Assembly (NCBI RefSeq): GCF_030704535.1
Contig: NC_081821.1
Span: forward strand, 4,169,001-4,233,000
DNA length: 64,000 nucleotides
Origin: Vitis vinifera
Taxonomy: Eukaryota > Streptophyta > Magnoliopsida > Vitales > Vitaceae
Direction of reading: 5' to 3'
Positions 24,055 to 36,000 of the stretch are shown one piece after another (positions within the stretch are counted from its first letter, which is position 1; the number at the start of each line of letters is the position of its first letter). The notes under the pieces were generated by a model. It was given only the letters and a program-made list of their open reading frames with translations, was not told the origin of the DNA and ran no database searches. The translations under genes were made by a program, and so were the position numbers.

Positions 24055-24902
24055 GATTAATGTTTAATATTCAACTATAAAGATCAGATTTGATTTTCTT
24101 GATCCATTGCAAATGAAGATTCACAACATGTTCTTACTCTTTTTTGTAGTCTTTTCTTTATTGTATGCTGTATTTCCTTTTATAACTGATGATTTAGAAT
24201 CACAATACTTCACAAATGGATATTTTGATGAAGAAGCACAAATTAAGAGGTTGGACTTTCCCTTGTCCTTTCATCTTAATATCTCATTGAATTGTTTTTG
24301 TTAATCTCGCATTTTAATCAAATACACATTATTTTATATATCATATATTATGGTAGAGGATTTTAATGAAAAGGAATGGTGTAGGCATAATTTAAGAGCT
24401 TGAAATCCATGACTTTTGGTCCTTAACTTCTCCTCAATCTTAATCCTTCCTCTTGCATAGGTGTTTGCTAGTTCTTACGGTCCATACATCAATAGGTTAT
24501 GCATGTAAATCAATCTCTCACTCTCAATAGCCTTCATGACTTTACCCCTAGTTAATTTACGTAGATATTCCACGAGTAAAGGCTTCCTTTTAGTTTGATT
24601 AAAAAAAATTTAGTTTGAGTTTGCTTGGAAATTGAAGATTGTTTAAATTTGAATGGTTTTTTAGTTCGAATTGTTAGAAGTTACACTTTCTTTCATCAAA
24701 TATTTGATTTTTCTCAAATTTGTAATTGTTGAACCTTTGTAGATCTTTGGTAATTTGATTTTGGTAGGGGAGAAAGTTCTTGCAAATCTCATGTACCATG
24801 CAAGCTATTTGATGATAAGCATGGTCTTATATAACATTTCAAAGTTTGGACTGAACTCACTTGTTGAAGGTGTGCATAATGTCAGTATTAGAGGTTATCT
24901 CA

Positions 24903-25318
24903 AAGCATAAGCTCTCACACTTGATGTAAATGAACAAGAGAATGTACCTTACATATAAGAATTTGAAGTTTTTTGGTGCTTGGAATTTATGTTTTATAAG
25001 AGATTTGTTGATATACACACACATATTATGTTTTGTTTAGCTCTTATTTAAAATAGTATCTCTGTGAACCTTTTCTTGAGATGCCTGTTTGGGTTTGAGA
25101 CAGTTTGGGAAAGCATAAGCTCTCACACTTGATGTAAATGAACAAGAGAATGTACCTTACATATAAGAATTTGAAGTTTTTTGGTGCTTGGAATTTATGT
25201 TTTATAAGAGATTTGTTGATATACACACACATATTATGTTTTGTTTAGTTCTTATTTAAAATAGATTCTCTGTGAACCTTTTCTTGAGATGCCTGTTTGG
25301 GTTTGAGACAGTTTGGGA
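24903..25318. repeat. 208-bp head-to-tail tandem duplication, nearly identical copies
   Basis: Copies 24903-25110 and 25111-25318 both begin AAGCATAAGCTCTCACAC and end GAGACAGTTTGGGA. By eye they differ at only a few positions (for example TAGCTC/TAGTTC near the middle), so the duplication is recent. No coding content. Confidence 0.95.
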
Positions 25319-25545
25319 ACTGATCCTCCAGGTTTTAAGGAATATTGAACTCATTAGTCTAAACAAGTCTGGTCTAGCTGCTTATCTTTGATCAGTACCT
25401 AAATCTTTTCACCTTGTTGTTTGCCTCACTACTTCAATGTTCCATGAGAAATTATGAAACGTCAAAACTTATAGGTTTGATATCAAGCATTGGAAATTAA
25501 TCGCTCTAGTCTAACAAAATGGGTGGTAAAAGGTGAAACAATATA

Positions 25546-25745
25546 AAAATTTTTTTATGGACAAATAAAAAATAGAACAAAGGACCCTTAAAAAAGTGGG
25601 CACAACCTATGTACACAAGAAGTACACGGAGAGCCCAAGGGCGAAAACAAAAAGTTAAACGAAAAAAGGAATAGCAAGAGCTACACTGTAGTCCATGCCA
25701 AAACCATTGACAAAGTCCAAAAAAAGTTAACAGGTCCTGAGGGAA
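25546..25745 (-). mobile_element. Probable LINE 3'-end fragment
   Basis: Plus-strand text begins with a T run and continues TATGGACAAATAAAAAATAG and GTACACAAGAAGTACACGG. Read on the minus strand this resembles the 3' UTR and A-rich tail of the LINE family seen at 35232 and 32421. The far boundary and any target-site duplication are not clear. Confidence 0.45.
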
Positions 25746-27445
25746 CCTAGAGAATCCGATATGGATTTGAGGAGAAACCTTTTCAGCCTTTGTTCAGAAA
25801 ACTCCTCATTGTTGCTCTTATTTTCCTTTAACTCACTATGTTCTTTATTTTCAGGAAGATTTTTTTTAGTAAGTGTTGTCTTTAATTGGAGAAACTGGTT
25901 GTTTCATTATTTCTTGGGCGTGACATGGAAATTGCATTATGCTTGTTGTATCAGATCTGTGCTATAGTTTTAGTAGATTAGTGAATGACTTTGATCCTTG
26001 AATGGATCTCTAGGAACTCTCATCTGATGGGAATTAACATGACTCTCAATGAATTTAAAGTTTCAACAAAATTTCTTGATCTTTTGCTCAAGAGTCAGAG
26101 ATCATGAGAAATTATTGATTCCAGTTGGCTAATGTTATCTTTGTTCATTTTGTGTTCTAGCTAATATAAATTTTAAAATATTTATGTTTTGTTGACCTAT
26201 CAAACAAAAAAAATATTCACTTTTTGTTGTAAGTGGTTTGTGATGACCAAGACTCAAAATATTAAATACAGGTACATGTAAAAATGAACATGAAAAACCT
26301 TTTTAGGCCGGGCTTTAGTTATCAAATTCCTGTTGAAACCTCAAAGTTGAGGTTTTGTTCTTGACCTCTCAGTCCTTTACTTTCCTATAATTCCTTTATT
26401 GGAGCTGGAGCACCAAATTATGGCAGATATACACACACACACATCCAACAATCTACTGTACTATTACCTTATGGTGGGCCTGCAATATATGACTAATAGA
26501 TACAAATTTTTCCAAACCTGAAAGTACTGAAGATTATATTAGGTTTTTTTTTTTTTTTTTTTCTCCTTTTTCTATTTAGTTTAATTGCTTCTGCTGCACT
26601 TATCTGAAATTATGAAAGACACAGATTTCTTTTTCAGTGCTCTGTTGAAGCTGGTTGACATCAACATGCGACCTTTTTAGGCTTTCATTTAGTTGTTGAG
26701 GTTTTTTATTTGAAAACAGTTACACATGACTGCCATTTTCTTTTGGTCTCCTTCATTTTTCTCAGCAACCAAGCAACATGATTCTTAGGAAGCTGTAATT
26801 TAAACTGCAAGTATAATTATAGGAATGTCGAATTAGTAATATTATTTGCTTATAAAAAATATGCCACTGCTGTTTTGCTGCGCCAGCTTAGGTTCTTCTG
26901 CTGGCATCTCCTTATTAAATATATTTCTGCTGCTAATGTTCGACTGCTGTTTTACTGCACTAGATTAGTTTTTTTTGTTTTGCATGGATTTTTCTTGTGC
27001 GAATATATATTCTTATTCTTGTTTGGGATGAGATCACCTCTTCTAGTGGAAGCTCTTAAATTTGAGTAGAAATAGGATTTGGAATCTAAGCTTACGGAAT
27101 GCCTTTGGTCCTATAACTTCTACTTCCAAGTTTGTCCATCTTCTTCCTTGTTTTTTTTTCCCAAATGGAAACATAAAATGGATGAGAGCTCCCAATAAAT
27201 TACTTCTATTTTCTTATTTGTTTCTGGCTTGCTAAATTGAGCTCCATTTAGGGTTTTGGAACTTTTTGTTCAGAAGTTTATTTCTTGAGTTAGAGGATTA
27301 GTCATTTACTTGACTCTTGATTATAGCTCTTTGATATGTACTGTAACATGAATATTTATATAAAGACAAACTACCTCAATATAATTTAGTATGCGTGGCA
27401 ATTTACCAATCAATGAATAAGAATTAGCGGATTTTGCACGCTTAG

Positions 27446-27563
27446 TTGTGAGGCTTGATTGATATCTCTTGAAAGTAGGACTCTAGGAAGGCTTTGTCGT
27501 TGGGCTTGTGAGGCTTGATTTATTTCTCTTGAAAGTAGGACTCTAAGAAGGCTTTGTTGTTGG
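27446..27563. repeat. 60-bp tandem duplication
   Basis: Two copies in exact 60-bp register, sharing GTGAGGCTTGATT, CTCTTGAAAGTAGGACTCTA and GAAGGCTTTG. A few substitutions separate them. Confidence 0.9.
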
Positions 27564-28505
27564 ACCATGGACTGCAATAAGTCTCCAGCATAGGAAATTC
27601 AACGTGTTTCTGAACTTCATTTTTGTTGTTGTTAAGTCACTGCTGCTGCTGCTGCTGTGGTACGCTTTTGTGAGGGAATGATTTCCATTTTCATCAAATG
27701 GATCCAAAGTAATTGGACTTGCCTAGCTGATTTGTTCCTTTTTTTACCCCAGTAGATAACACGCTTTTAGCTGAAATATTCTGGCCAAGCATTGTTTTTA
27801 GAAATTTGCTTCATCTTTGAATTCTATATTTTTATTGTACTAGTTTCAGCTTGGTATAACCATCTTTAAAATATCTCATTACCATAACCCCCTTGGCATT
27901 CATTGTTTGTTGGTTGGAAAGTCCATATAGGAGAACTCCTTGTCTTTGTTGGATCTAATTGATGGTTTGGGTTAAAGGTAAGTGAGGGAAGTGGTATGTT
28001 TCTTTTCTCCCTCTCCTCCTTTAGATCTCCTCTGTATACTACTTGTATACCTCGATGCACCCTTTCTTGTTAGACGCAGTTTGTAATTATTTTGTTTGCC
28101 TATCTAAAACTGGTCTCATGTTTTTTCCACTTCCCTCTGTTTGGAGCTTCCTGAAAATCTTGAATACTTTCTGCTGTTTTGGCGTCGGATTAAGGATTGA
28201 AAACTAATATGGTGTTTATTTGAAGTGTCATGTAAAATCAGATGGAGGAAGAGTTGCATGGACACCTCAGTTTTTGGTCAGGTAGACGGACTGGTATCTA
28301 TTAACTCTGTTTCATTACTACACAGCACAATGCTAAACTGGCCTCAGGATGTCCAGTTGGTTTGGGCAAATACTAAGATGTGTGTTGGAGGTGCACCGTT
28401 AGGTCCGTTACCTGGTGCTGGTTGTAGCAGGTGCAGTTATTACAAAAAAGGATGACAACAACAATGCTACCCAACTGTGTTTTTACCTGTTTATAGCATG
28501 AGCTT

Positions 28506-28832
28506 TAGGGCTGTTTGATTGCTATTTTTGAAAACTGTTTTCGAAAACAGTTTTTAGGAACAGTTTTTTGTGTTTTAAAAAAAAAACAAATTGTGTTTGA
28601 GAACTGAATTTTAGAAAATAGTTTTTGTTCTCAAAAACAAAAAAATAATCTATTATTTAAACAGTAAAAAAACATTGAAAACATCTTTTTAATCTTATAA
28701 AAAAAGTGGTTTTCGATAATACAGAAAACACAAAAAACAAAAACATATTTCCTTTTCCAAATAAGTTTTTTGTGTTTTTTGTTTTCAAAAACAGAAAATA
28801 GTTCTTGAAAACAAGAACCAAACATACCCCTA
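28506..28832. mobile_element. hAT-like MITE with terminal inverted repeats
   Basis: The left end TAGGGCTGTTTGATTG matches the reverse complement of the right end, TAGGGGTATGTTTGGTT, and inverted homology (TTTTGAAAACTG / CTTGTTTTCAAG) extends inward for about 35 bases. The 327-bp interior is AT-rich and noncoding. This layout matches the 'GGGTGTTTGGTTGCT' class of plant hAT MITEs. I could not find a convincing 8-bp target-site duplication, so exact ends may be off by a few bases. Confidence 0.65.
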
Positions 28833-29665
28833 GTTTCTTAAATTCATTTTTTACAACACAACCCAAATAAGGATTAAGGGTTTTTTTTTTATAATAAAAT
28901 TAATCAAATAAGCAAAGATAAGTTTAAAAAAAATATTTTGTCTTTTTAAAAGCCATATAAAATAAGTCCATTTCATAAGAACTTAAAATTATTATGAACA
29001 AATTAAAATCATTTTTTAGGTGAGATAATTGAAAAATAAAAGGTGGGTGAATATGTGGATTTAATAAATTCATTATGGTAATATTTTAAATATAGATTTT
29101 AATAAATTTATTTTAGTAATATTTTAAATATATAATTTTATTTTTTACTTTATATGTGACGGAGGAATGAAATAAATAACTACATGATTTTGTGATGTTA
29201 TTAATAATCTTTAAGATTATGGGTTTGGATAATCTTAGCAAAAGAAGTTAGAAACTTGAGGATGCTTGCTTTTTTTACATTTTTATTAGAAATAATTTGT
29301 TTTTACACTTTAATTTGTTTGTTTTTATATTTTTTTATGACTTATAATAAATATTTAGTTGAATAGAAAAAATTAAAATATTTAATGTTTAATAAAAATA
29401 AAATATCATAAAAACAAATAATTTAATATTTAATCATATTAAATATTATTTAATTTTAATTTTTATTTAAATTTAAATAAAGAATAAATATTATTATATA
29501 TATATATTTTTTAATTTCCATTCATAATTTTCCCGTGAAATGAAATTTCCGGAAAGCACGGCTGTGCAAACTCCGCGAGTGTTAAGAAGAAAAGTGGAAA
29601 AGAAAAAAAGAAATCCAGGGTCAAAACTCAAAGCCCCACAGCACCACCCAATTAGATCCATCTTT

Positions 29666-29675
29666 ACGACGTCGT
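29666..29675. promoter_or_regulatory. Palindromic ACGACGTCGT motif upstream of PP2A-A
   Basis: A perfect 10-base palindrome lies about 400 bp upstream of the PP2A-A start codon, just before a CT-rich leader. It resembles the ALMT motif at 16305-16322. Function is inferred. Confidence 0.4.
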
Positions 29676-30070
29676 TTCCAACTCTCGAGCCCTAGGTAGA
29701 AGGCTCCTCTCTCTCGAGTCCAAAATTCCAAGACGGGCTTCGCCTTCCTCACCTCCGATCTCAGATCTTACTTTTCCCAAATTGCCCCTTCCTCTTCTCA
29801 CATTTCCACTGTATGGCCTCAATACTCTCTTGGAATTTCCTTGATTTTTTGCTTCAGATCTCGTTTCAAATTCTCTCTTTGGTTCAAAATTTGGGGTTTT
29901 TTTGGTTGTTGTTTCTTGTTCGATTGTTTTCTTTTTGGTTTCTGGGGAAACAAATGAAAACAGATGTGTTGTTTGAATTTATTTTTTTTTTCCGAGCAAC
30001 CAAACAGGGGCTATAGTTAGATCGAATCTGGTTGTTTGAGGATCTTGTTTCCGCGTTTGCAGGTTCCGAG

Positions 30071-33000
30071 ATGGCTATGATTGACGAGCCTCTGTATCCA
30101 ATTGCGGTTTTGATCGATGAGCTCAAGAACGAGGACATTCAGCTTCGATTGAACTCGATCCGGCGGCTCTCGACGATTGCTAGGGCGCTAGGAGAGGAGA
30201 GGACTAGGAAGGAGTTGATTCCATTTCTGAGCGAGAATAATGATGACGATGATGAGGTGCTTCTTGCGATGGCTGAAGAATTGGGGGTATTTATTCCCTA
30301 TGTCGGAGGTGTTGAGCACGCGAATGTTCTGCTTCCTCCATTGGAGACCCTCTGCACTGTTGAGGAAACTTGTGTGAGGGACAAAGCGGTGGAGTCGTTA
30401 TGCAGGATTGGAGCTCAAATGAGGGAGCCAGATTTGGTGGAATCCTTCATTCCTTTGGTGAAGGTCAGATGATTGATTGATTGATTTATTTTGTTTTGTT
30501 GTTTGATCTCGGTTTCTTTGTTGTGGCTCTTGTGGAATACAAGTGATATAATGTAGTATGCTTAGGAAACTTTTTCACTATTGTTATAATTATAAAACCT
30601 TCATACATTTGCACAAGAAGAAATGAAGTAGAGAGGTCAGTGTATCTTGAATAATTATTCAGATTCACTTAGAGGAGGGCATGAAGAAGGCTGTTATAAA
30701 AATGGACTAGAGATGCAATTAAATTTCAATGTCCAAGCTTATACAATGGAGAATTTGCTGGTAAACTAAGTAAACTAACACAGCCTGAATTGGAATAGCC
30801 TTGGGTAGGCAACAAGAATATACGGTTTTTCCTCTCTAATTTAGCTTTATGTAGAAGCATATACTCCTTTGTTAGGTCCTTGTGGACCATCAGCTTGCAT
30901 CCCACAGTTATTCTATGCCTATGCATTTGGTTGGTGATGAATGCTAGCTGATGAATTTGCACTTTATACCCAGTTTAAGTGTCCATTGACCCATGTGACA
31001 AAACAACATGTTCATGCAATTACTCACTCCTGTTCTCGCTTTTATTTTATTTTTGCATGGGAGATGGCTATTCATTACTCAGATGCAGTCCACCACTACT
31101 TGTGTAAGCCCTATTGTGGGTTGTGTGTGGTTTAGTTAAATGAAGAGATGCTTGGATACAGTGTTGTAATGCTTCCTTAGTTACATCTAATGCATGGAGT
31201 TTTAATATTCTAAAAACATTTTATCTTTGATAATGCTTGTTCTTTTCTAATATAAAGATGTGAGGACTTGAATCTTTTATCCTAGTAATGTTTTTTTTTT
31301 TCTTTTCTGAAATTTCCTGGGCCTTGAGTAACCTATGGAGAACTAGGGTTATATGTTCTCCAAGGATGTATATTTAATTGTTTTGTGTAACTTATAATAT
31401 TGTTTCCTCTCTCCTGTTGACGTTCTGCTTTATCTGGTCTAATAGGTTCTATTTTCCCTCATTCTCCTATTGTGTATAAGGTTATCATCCATATATATAT
31501 CTATATATATATAGATAGATATAAATGCACAATTTAAGACCATTACTGTGTAGTTGTTCTTTTTATTCACACAATGTAATCTCCAACATTCAGAGATTGG
31601 CTGCTGGCGAGTGGTTTACTGCTCGAGTTTCCTCATGTGGATTATTTCATATTGCTTACCCCAGCGCTCCAGAGACATTAAAAACTGAATTACGAGCAAT
31701 ATATAGCCAGCTGTGTCAAGATGACATGCCAATGGTGAGGAGATCTGCTGCATCAAATCTGGGAAAGTTTGCTGCTACTGTTGAAGCTGCTCATTTGAAG
31801 GCTGACATCATGTCAATATTTGAGGATCTGACACAGGATGGTATGTGGATTTTGTAATATGTATGCGTATTTGATTCCACTCTTTGATTGCTATGATATG
31901 CATACACACTTTTCTATTTGAGTTATTTGTTCAATTTTCTTGTAACAAAATGAAAGCACAATTGTCACCCCTGGCCTAACTTTAGGTTGGTTATCTGGGA
32001 AATAGGGTATAAACTCTTGAACATAAAAATTACATCGTTGAAAAATGTTGGCACCATTTTGCTTACGAAATTGCTTTATTTTTATACATCCACCTCATAT
32101 GTTGGATGGGTATTCACTTATAGTGCTGATAAAGATGTGGGTGCTTGGGAGAGCACTAATTTTAAACTATGGTTGTGGTTTTTAGGTTGCTCCATCTTGG
32201 CAGGCGGTCTTATGCCTTAGCCAAGGGTTAAATTTCAAAAATATAAATTTTTAATTTTCTAATTTGCAAAATTTTTATATTTGTATTTGGTTTTATATAC
32301 TGTGTATGAAGCAAATAGCTCTAATGTTCTGTCACTAAAATTACTAAAATTTTGGATTATAAATTTGCTACTAATAATAATAAGGTAAATTTTTAACTTA
32401 GCATGGTTCCAAGTGGCCTTTTTTGATAGGCAATAAGAATTATATTAAATTTGGTTCAATTAAAGGGAGGGAAACAAAGGGAGTATACAAGGTAAATAAC
32501 ACCAATCTATTGCTACAGCCATCACTAAGAACAATCAGGTAAATAATCTGCATGAATGACTCTAATTTGAACTTTCAGGTAAGAAAAAAAACTACATCAG
32601 TATGCTAACTGTATCAAAACCCAGAAAAAAGATTATATTGTTTGTAGCAATGCACTATTTATATAGCATAAAAACAAGTGGAGACAATAATAGCTTAGGG
32701 CATTTTACAAAGATAAATTTTTATGTTCCACTATTAAGTGTGGGAAAGTTTTCAATGTCATATAGTTTGATCGATGATGGTGACTTTTTTAGAATTTCCA
32801 CTAACTGGAAGGCTTCATAGTATGATGTGGGGTTATGTGAATAGAAAAAGGCTGAGGATTGGATTGTGCCGTTTGGTTTCTGTTGTATGCAACTTGTGTG
32901 ATTTGGTCTGCTTTTTATAAATTTCTTTTAATTTGCCTATCAAAAAAAAAAGAAAAAGAAAAAAAAAGGCTCAGGATTGGAGTGATAATAGAGGAAAATT

Positions 33001-36000
33001 ATGGAATGACAAAGTTGTTTTTCTTTCGTTTTTGCCGGTATTTTTTTATATTGGAAGTATGATAGCCATTTGGGTTGTTAGCTTACAATTTATTTTCATT
33101 TCAGATCAAGATTCTGTTAGGTTATTGGCTGTTGAGGGTTGTGCAGCTCTCGGAAAGCTGTTGGAACCTCAAGATTGTGTAGCACATATTCTTCCCGTAA
33201 TTGTGAATTTCTCTCAGGTACATCCATAAAGTTGGATATGTTAATCAACATTTATTTCCATGGATTTGCTTATTCATATTTTAAAGTTTCTTTGATCTTC
33301 ATCTTATGTGTTCAAGTTCTTGATGTGGTGAGCCTTGAGCTATGGGATTATTTCTATTGTTGATTTAATTATTTGTCCTTTGATTTCACTATTAGGTAAG
33401 TGTATTCTGATTGTATGAGCTAATTTTCTGTTTGAAAGTTAATAGATCTTGATTAGGAAATAACTAGAGGGTGGCGAATAGGTGTTTGATCCTTTTAGCC
33501 CAAAAATTATTAACTTTTAAATTTCTCCTTTGATGTATGGAATAGAAAAAGTAGAATTAGTGCAATGGAAACACAAATTTTTACTTAGAAAACAACCCAC
33601 ATAGTCTCCTAAAGACTATGTGGATGTAAAAGCCATAGAGTCAGAAACCTCTAATCGCAAATTCGCTATTGAAAGAACAATATATAGTTTTACCTTGTAG
33701 ATGCTATCCTTAAGTTTTACTCTCTAGCACCTATATTGAACTCCATGTTTGCGATGCAGCACCACACGTGCTCCCAGTGGATTCTACCTCAGTGCTTGAG
33801 GGGATGCAAATCTCTTTCTCAACCCAAAGAGTGCAAAGATGAACTTCTTGAGAGTTTTGGGATGTGGGGAAAGCTAATAACGGTTTCTCCAGGATTTGCA
33901 TCAAAGAGCAAAAACCATTTTTGGCATGACATTTATAAGATAAAAATACCAAGTAGACTGAATCTCAAATTTCCAATATAAAACAAGTTAAAATTTGAAA
34001 ATAAAATAAAATTAGAGAGATTTGGATCTTTGCCACGAGCACTTGGGCGCTTTTAGGAGTGCTTGAGTGCTTAAGGAGATTTTGAAAAACACTTTTAAAA
34101 TATTTACGCTCATTTTTAAAACCTACAGTTCACTCCATGCTTTAATTAATTCCAATTGATCTTTCTTGGACCCTTCTAATCTTACCTGTGTTATTACTAT
34201 TGAACATGCAACGACAGTAAGACACAATCTAGAAAAGTTATAAACTGGAATGAAAGGAACAAAATTGCCCTGTATGCTTTGGGTTGGCCTTTGGGTGCCC
34301 TTTATTCATTCTTTATATATATATATATATATATAATATTTCTGTGCTTTTACCTATCAAAAAGTAAAAAATTGCCAACTTACAGCCTAATGTACTAACA
34401 CTTTTCATCCATGATGTTTAAAAATAAATGACAAGTAGGATGCATACACACAATGTGTGGAGCAACTATCATCTTTAGTGATGAAAGGTGCTTTTACATA
34501 ATTGACCGCATATATGTGAAGGCATTAGGGATATAATTTGGAAGCAGTTGGAAATTTGTAAGATGATACATTATAGAAAAATCTGTATGGTTCCTTATAG
34601 GACCTACGTATTACATAAATTAATAATTTCCTAATATGCAACCTAATCCATATGATCTGTCTAGGAGGCCTTCCTAAGATATGTGTCTAGTGTTGCTTGT
34701 TTCTTCTTGAAATTGATGTTGACTTGGATTTCTTTTTAAACTTTTTGTAATGCAATAATAAGTTCTGATGTGGTGTTCTTATATTGCAACAAGAATATCT
34801 GCTCAAACAGTAGTAGGATGCATTCCCTTTGTATAGGAGCATTTACACCTTAATCATATTTTAAATGTTAATTCTCATGTTAGTTTTTGGTTCATTATAT
34901 TTAGGAACCAAGTGCAAACTCCTTCATTTTGTGGGTTTACACTGGGGTCTGCCAACTCAGTAACCATTCAAATAGAAGAAAAGATATGTTTTATATTTTC
35001 TTGGACTTAATTTAGTGATTTTTGTCATATAATACTAGATTGGAGATCTTGGGAAGGAAATAGGTTAGTTGGCTTTCTCATCTGCTGGTGTGGCTTTGAA
35101 CTTGTTTCCTTTTTTTTTTTTTTGTAAGTCCTAGATATAGCTTAAGTGTTTTAAGCAGCAGTTGCTATTTCATTTGTTTGTCCATTTGGGTTTTTTGGTT
35201 TCTTGCAAAGATTATAAATGTACACACTTCCTTTTTTTTATTTTTTATTTTTTTATTTTTTGATAAGTAAATAAGATTTCATATATAAAAGAGACGCTAA
35301 AAAAACGACTCAATGTATACAATACCTATACACCTGCCTTCAACAAGGCCAAAAAACAAAGATAGCCCAACACCACAATCCTACTTAGAGCCCAACCAAT
35401 CAATAAAATTAGCTATAGTTAGAGGGCAATCATCTATGAACAACTTAGTCTCGGACCACAAAGAAAGGATAAAAGAGTGTTTTAGTCTCTGAATTGATAA
35501 CATATCATCCTTGAATGCCAATCTATTCCTCGCCTTCCAAACCGTCCAGAAAATGTGAAGAGGAGCAGCTCTCCACGCCTTCTTGAGTTTTTTGCCCACG
35601 AAAAAACCATTTAAGCTTAGAAGGGTCTCTCTAACTGAAGAAGGCAAAACCCAAGACACCAAAATAAAGTAAAAAGCAGATCCCATAACACCCTTATTCT
35701 TGAACAATGAAGAAGAAGATGGTTTATGTTCTCCTCTTTCTCAAGACACATAAAGCATCTATTTGCCAATGCTCGTCCTCTTTTCTGGACCATATCCAAG
35801 GTTAAGGCTTTGCCTCACGTAGCCTCTCATGCAAAGAAACTAATCTTGGGCTGCACATTCACATTCCAAATATAGCTTGAAGGAAACAGAGATGAACCAC
35901 CCGCTTTAAGGGCTACATAGAGATACTTGACCGAGAATTTACCACTCTTAGTTTCAGCCCAGGACACCATATCCTCCACATCCTCAATAACTCTCTTACC

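Larger units (their letters stand above)
24055..30070. other. 6-kb gene-poor interval upstream of PP2A-A
   Basis: I find no protein-coding gene. It holds a 208-bp tandem duplication, a LINE-like 3' fragment, a 60-bp tandem duplication, a hAT-like MITE, and long AT-rich stretches (28860-29520). The last 500 bp contain the PP2A-A promoter, a CT-rich leader near 29700-29815 and probably a 5'-UTR intron ending at the acceptor TTTGCAG at 30062, 8 bases before the start codon. Confidence 0.55.

Noticed and set aside
30032..30070. Upstream in-frame ATG of PP2A-A
   Set aside because: It lies before an acceptor-like TTTGCAG (30062), so it is probably in a 5'-UTR intron, and family proteins begin MAM.
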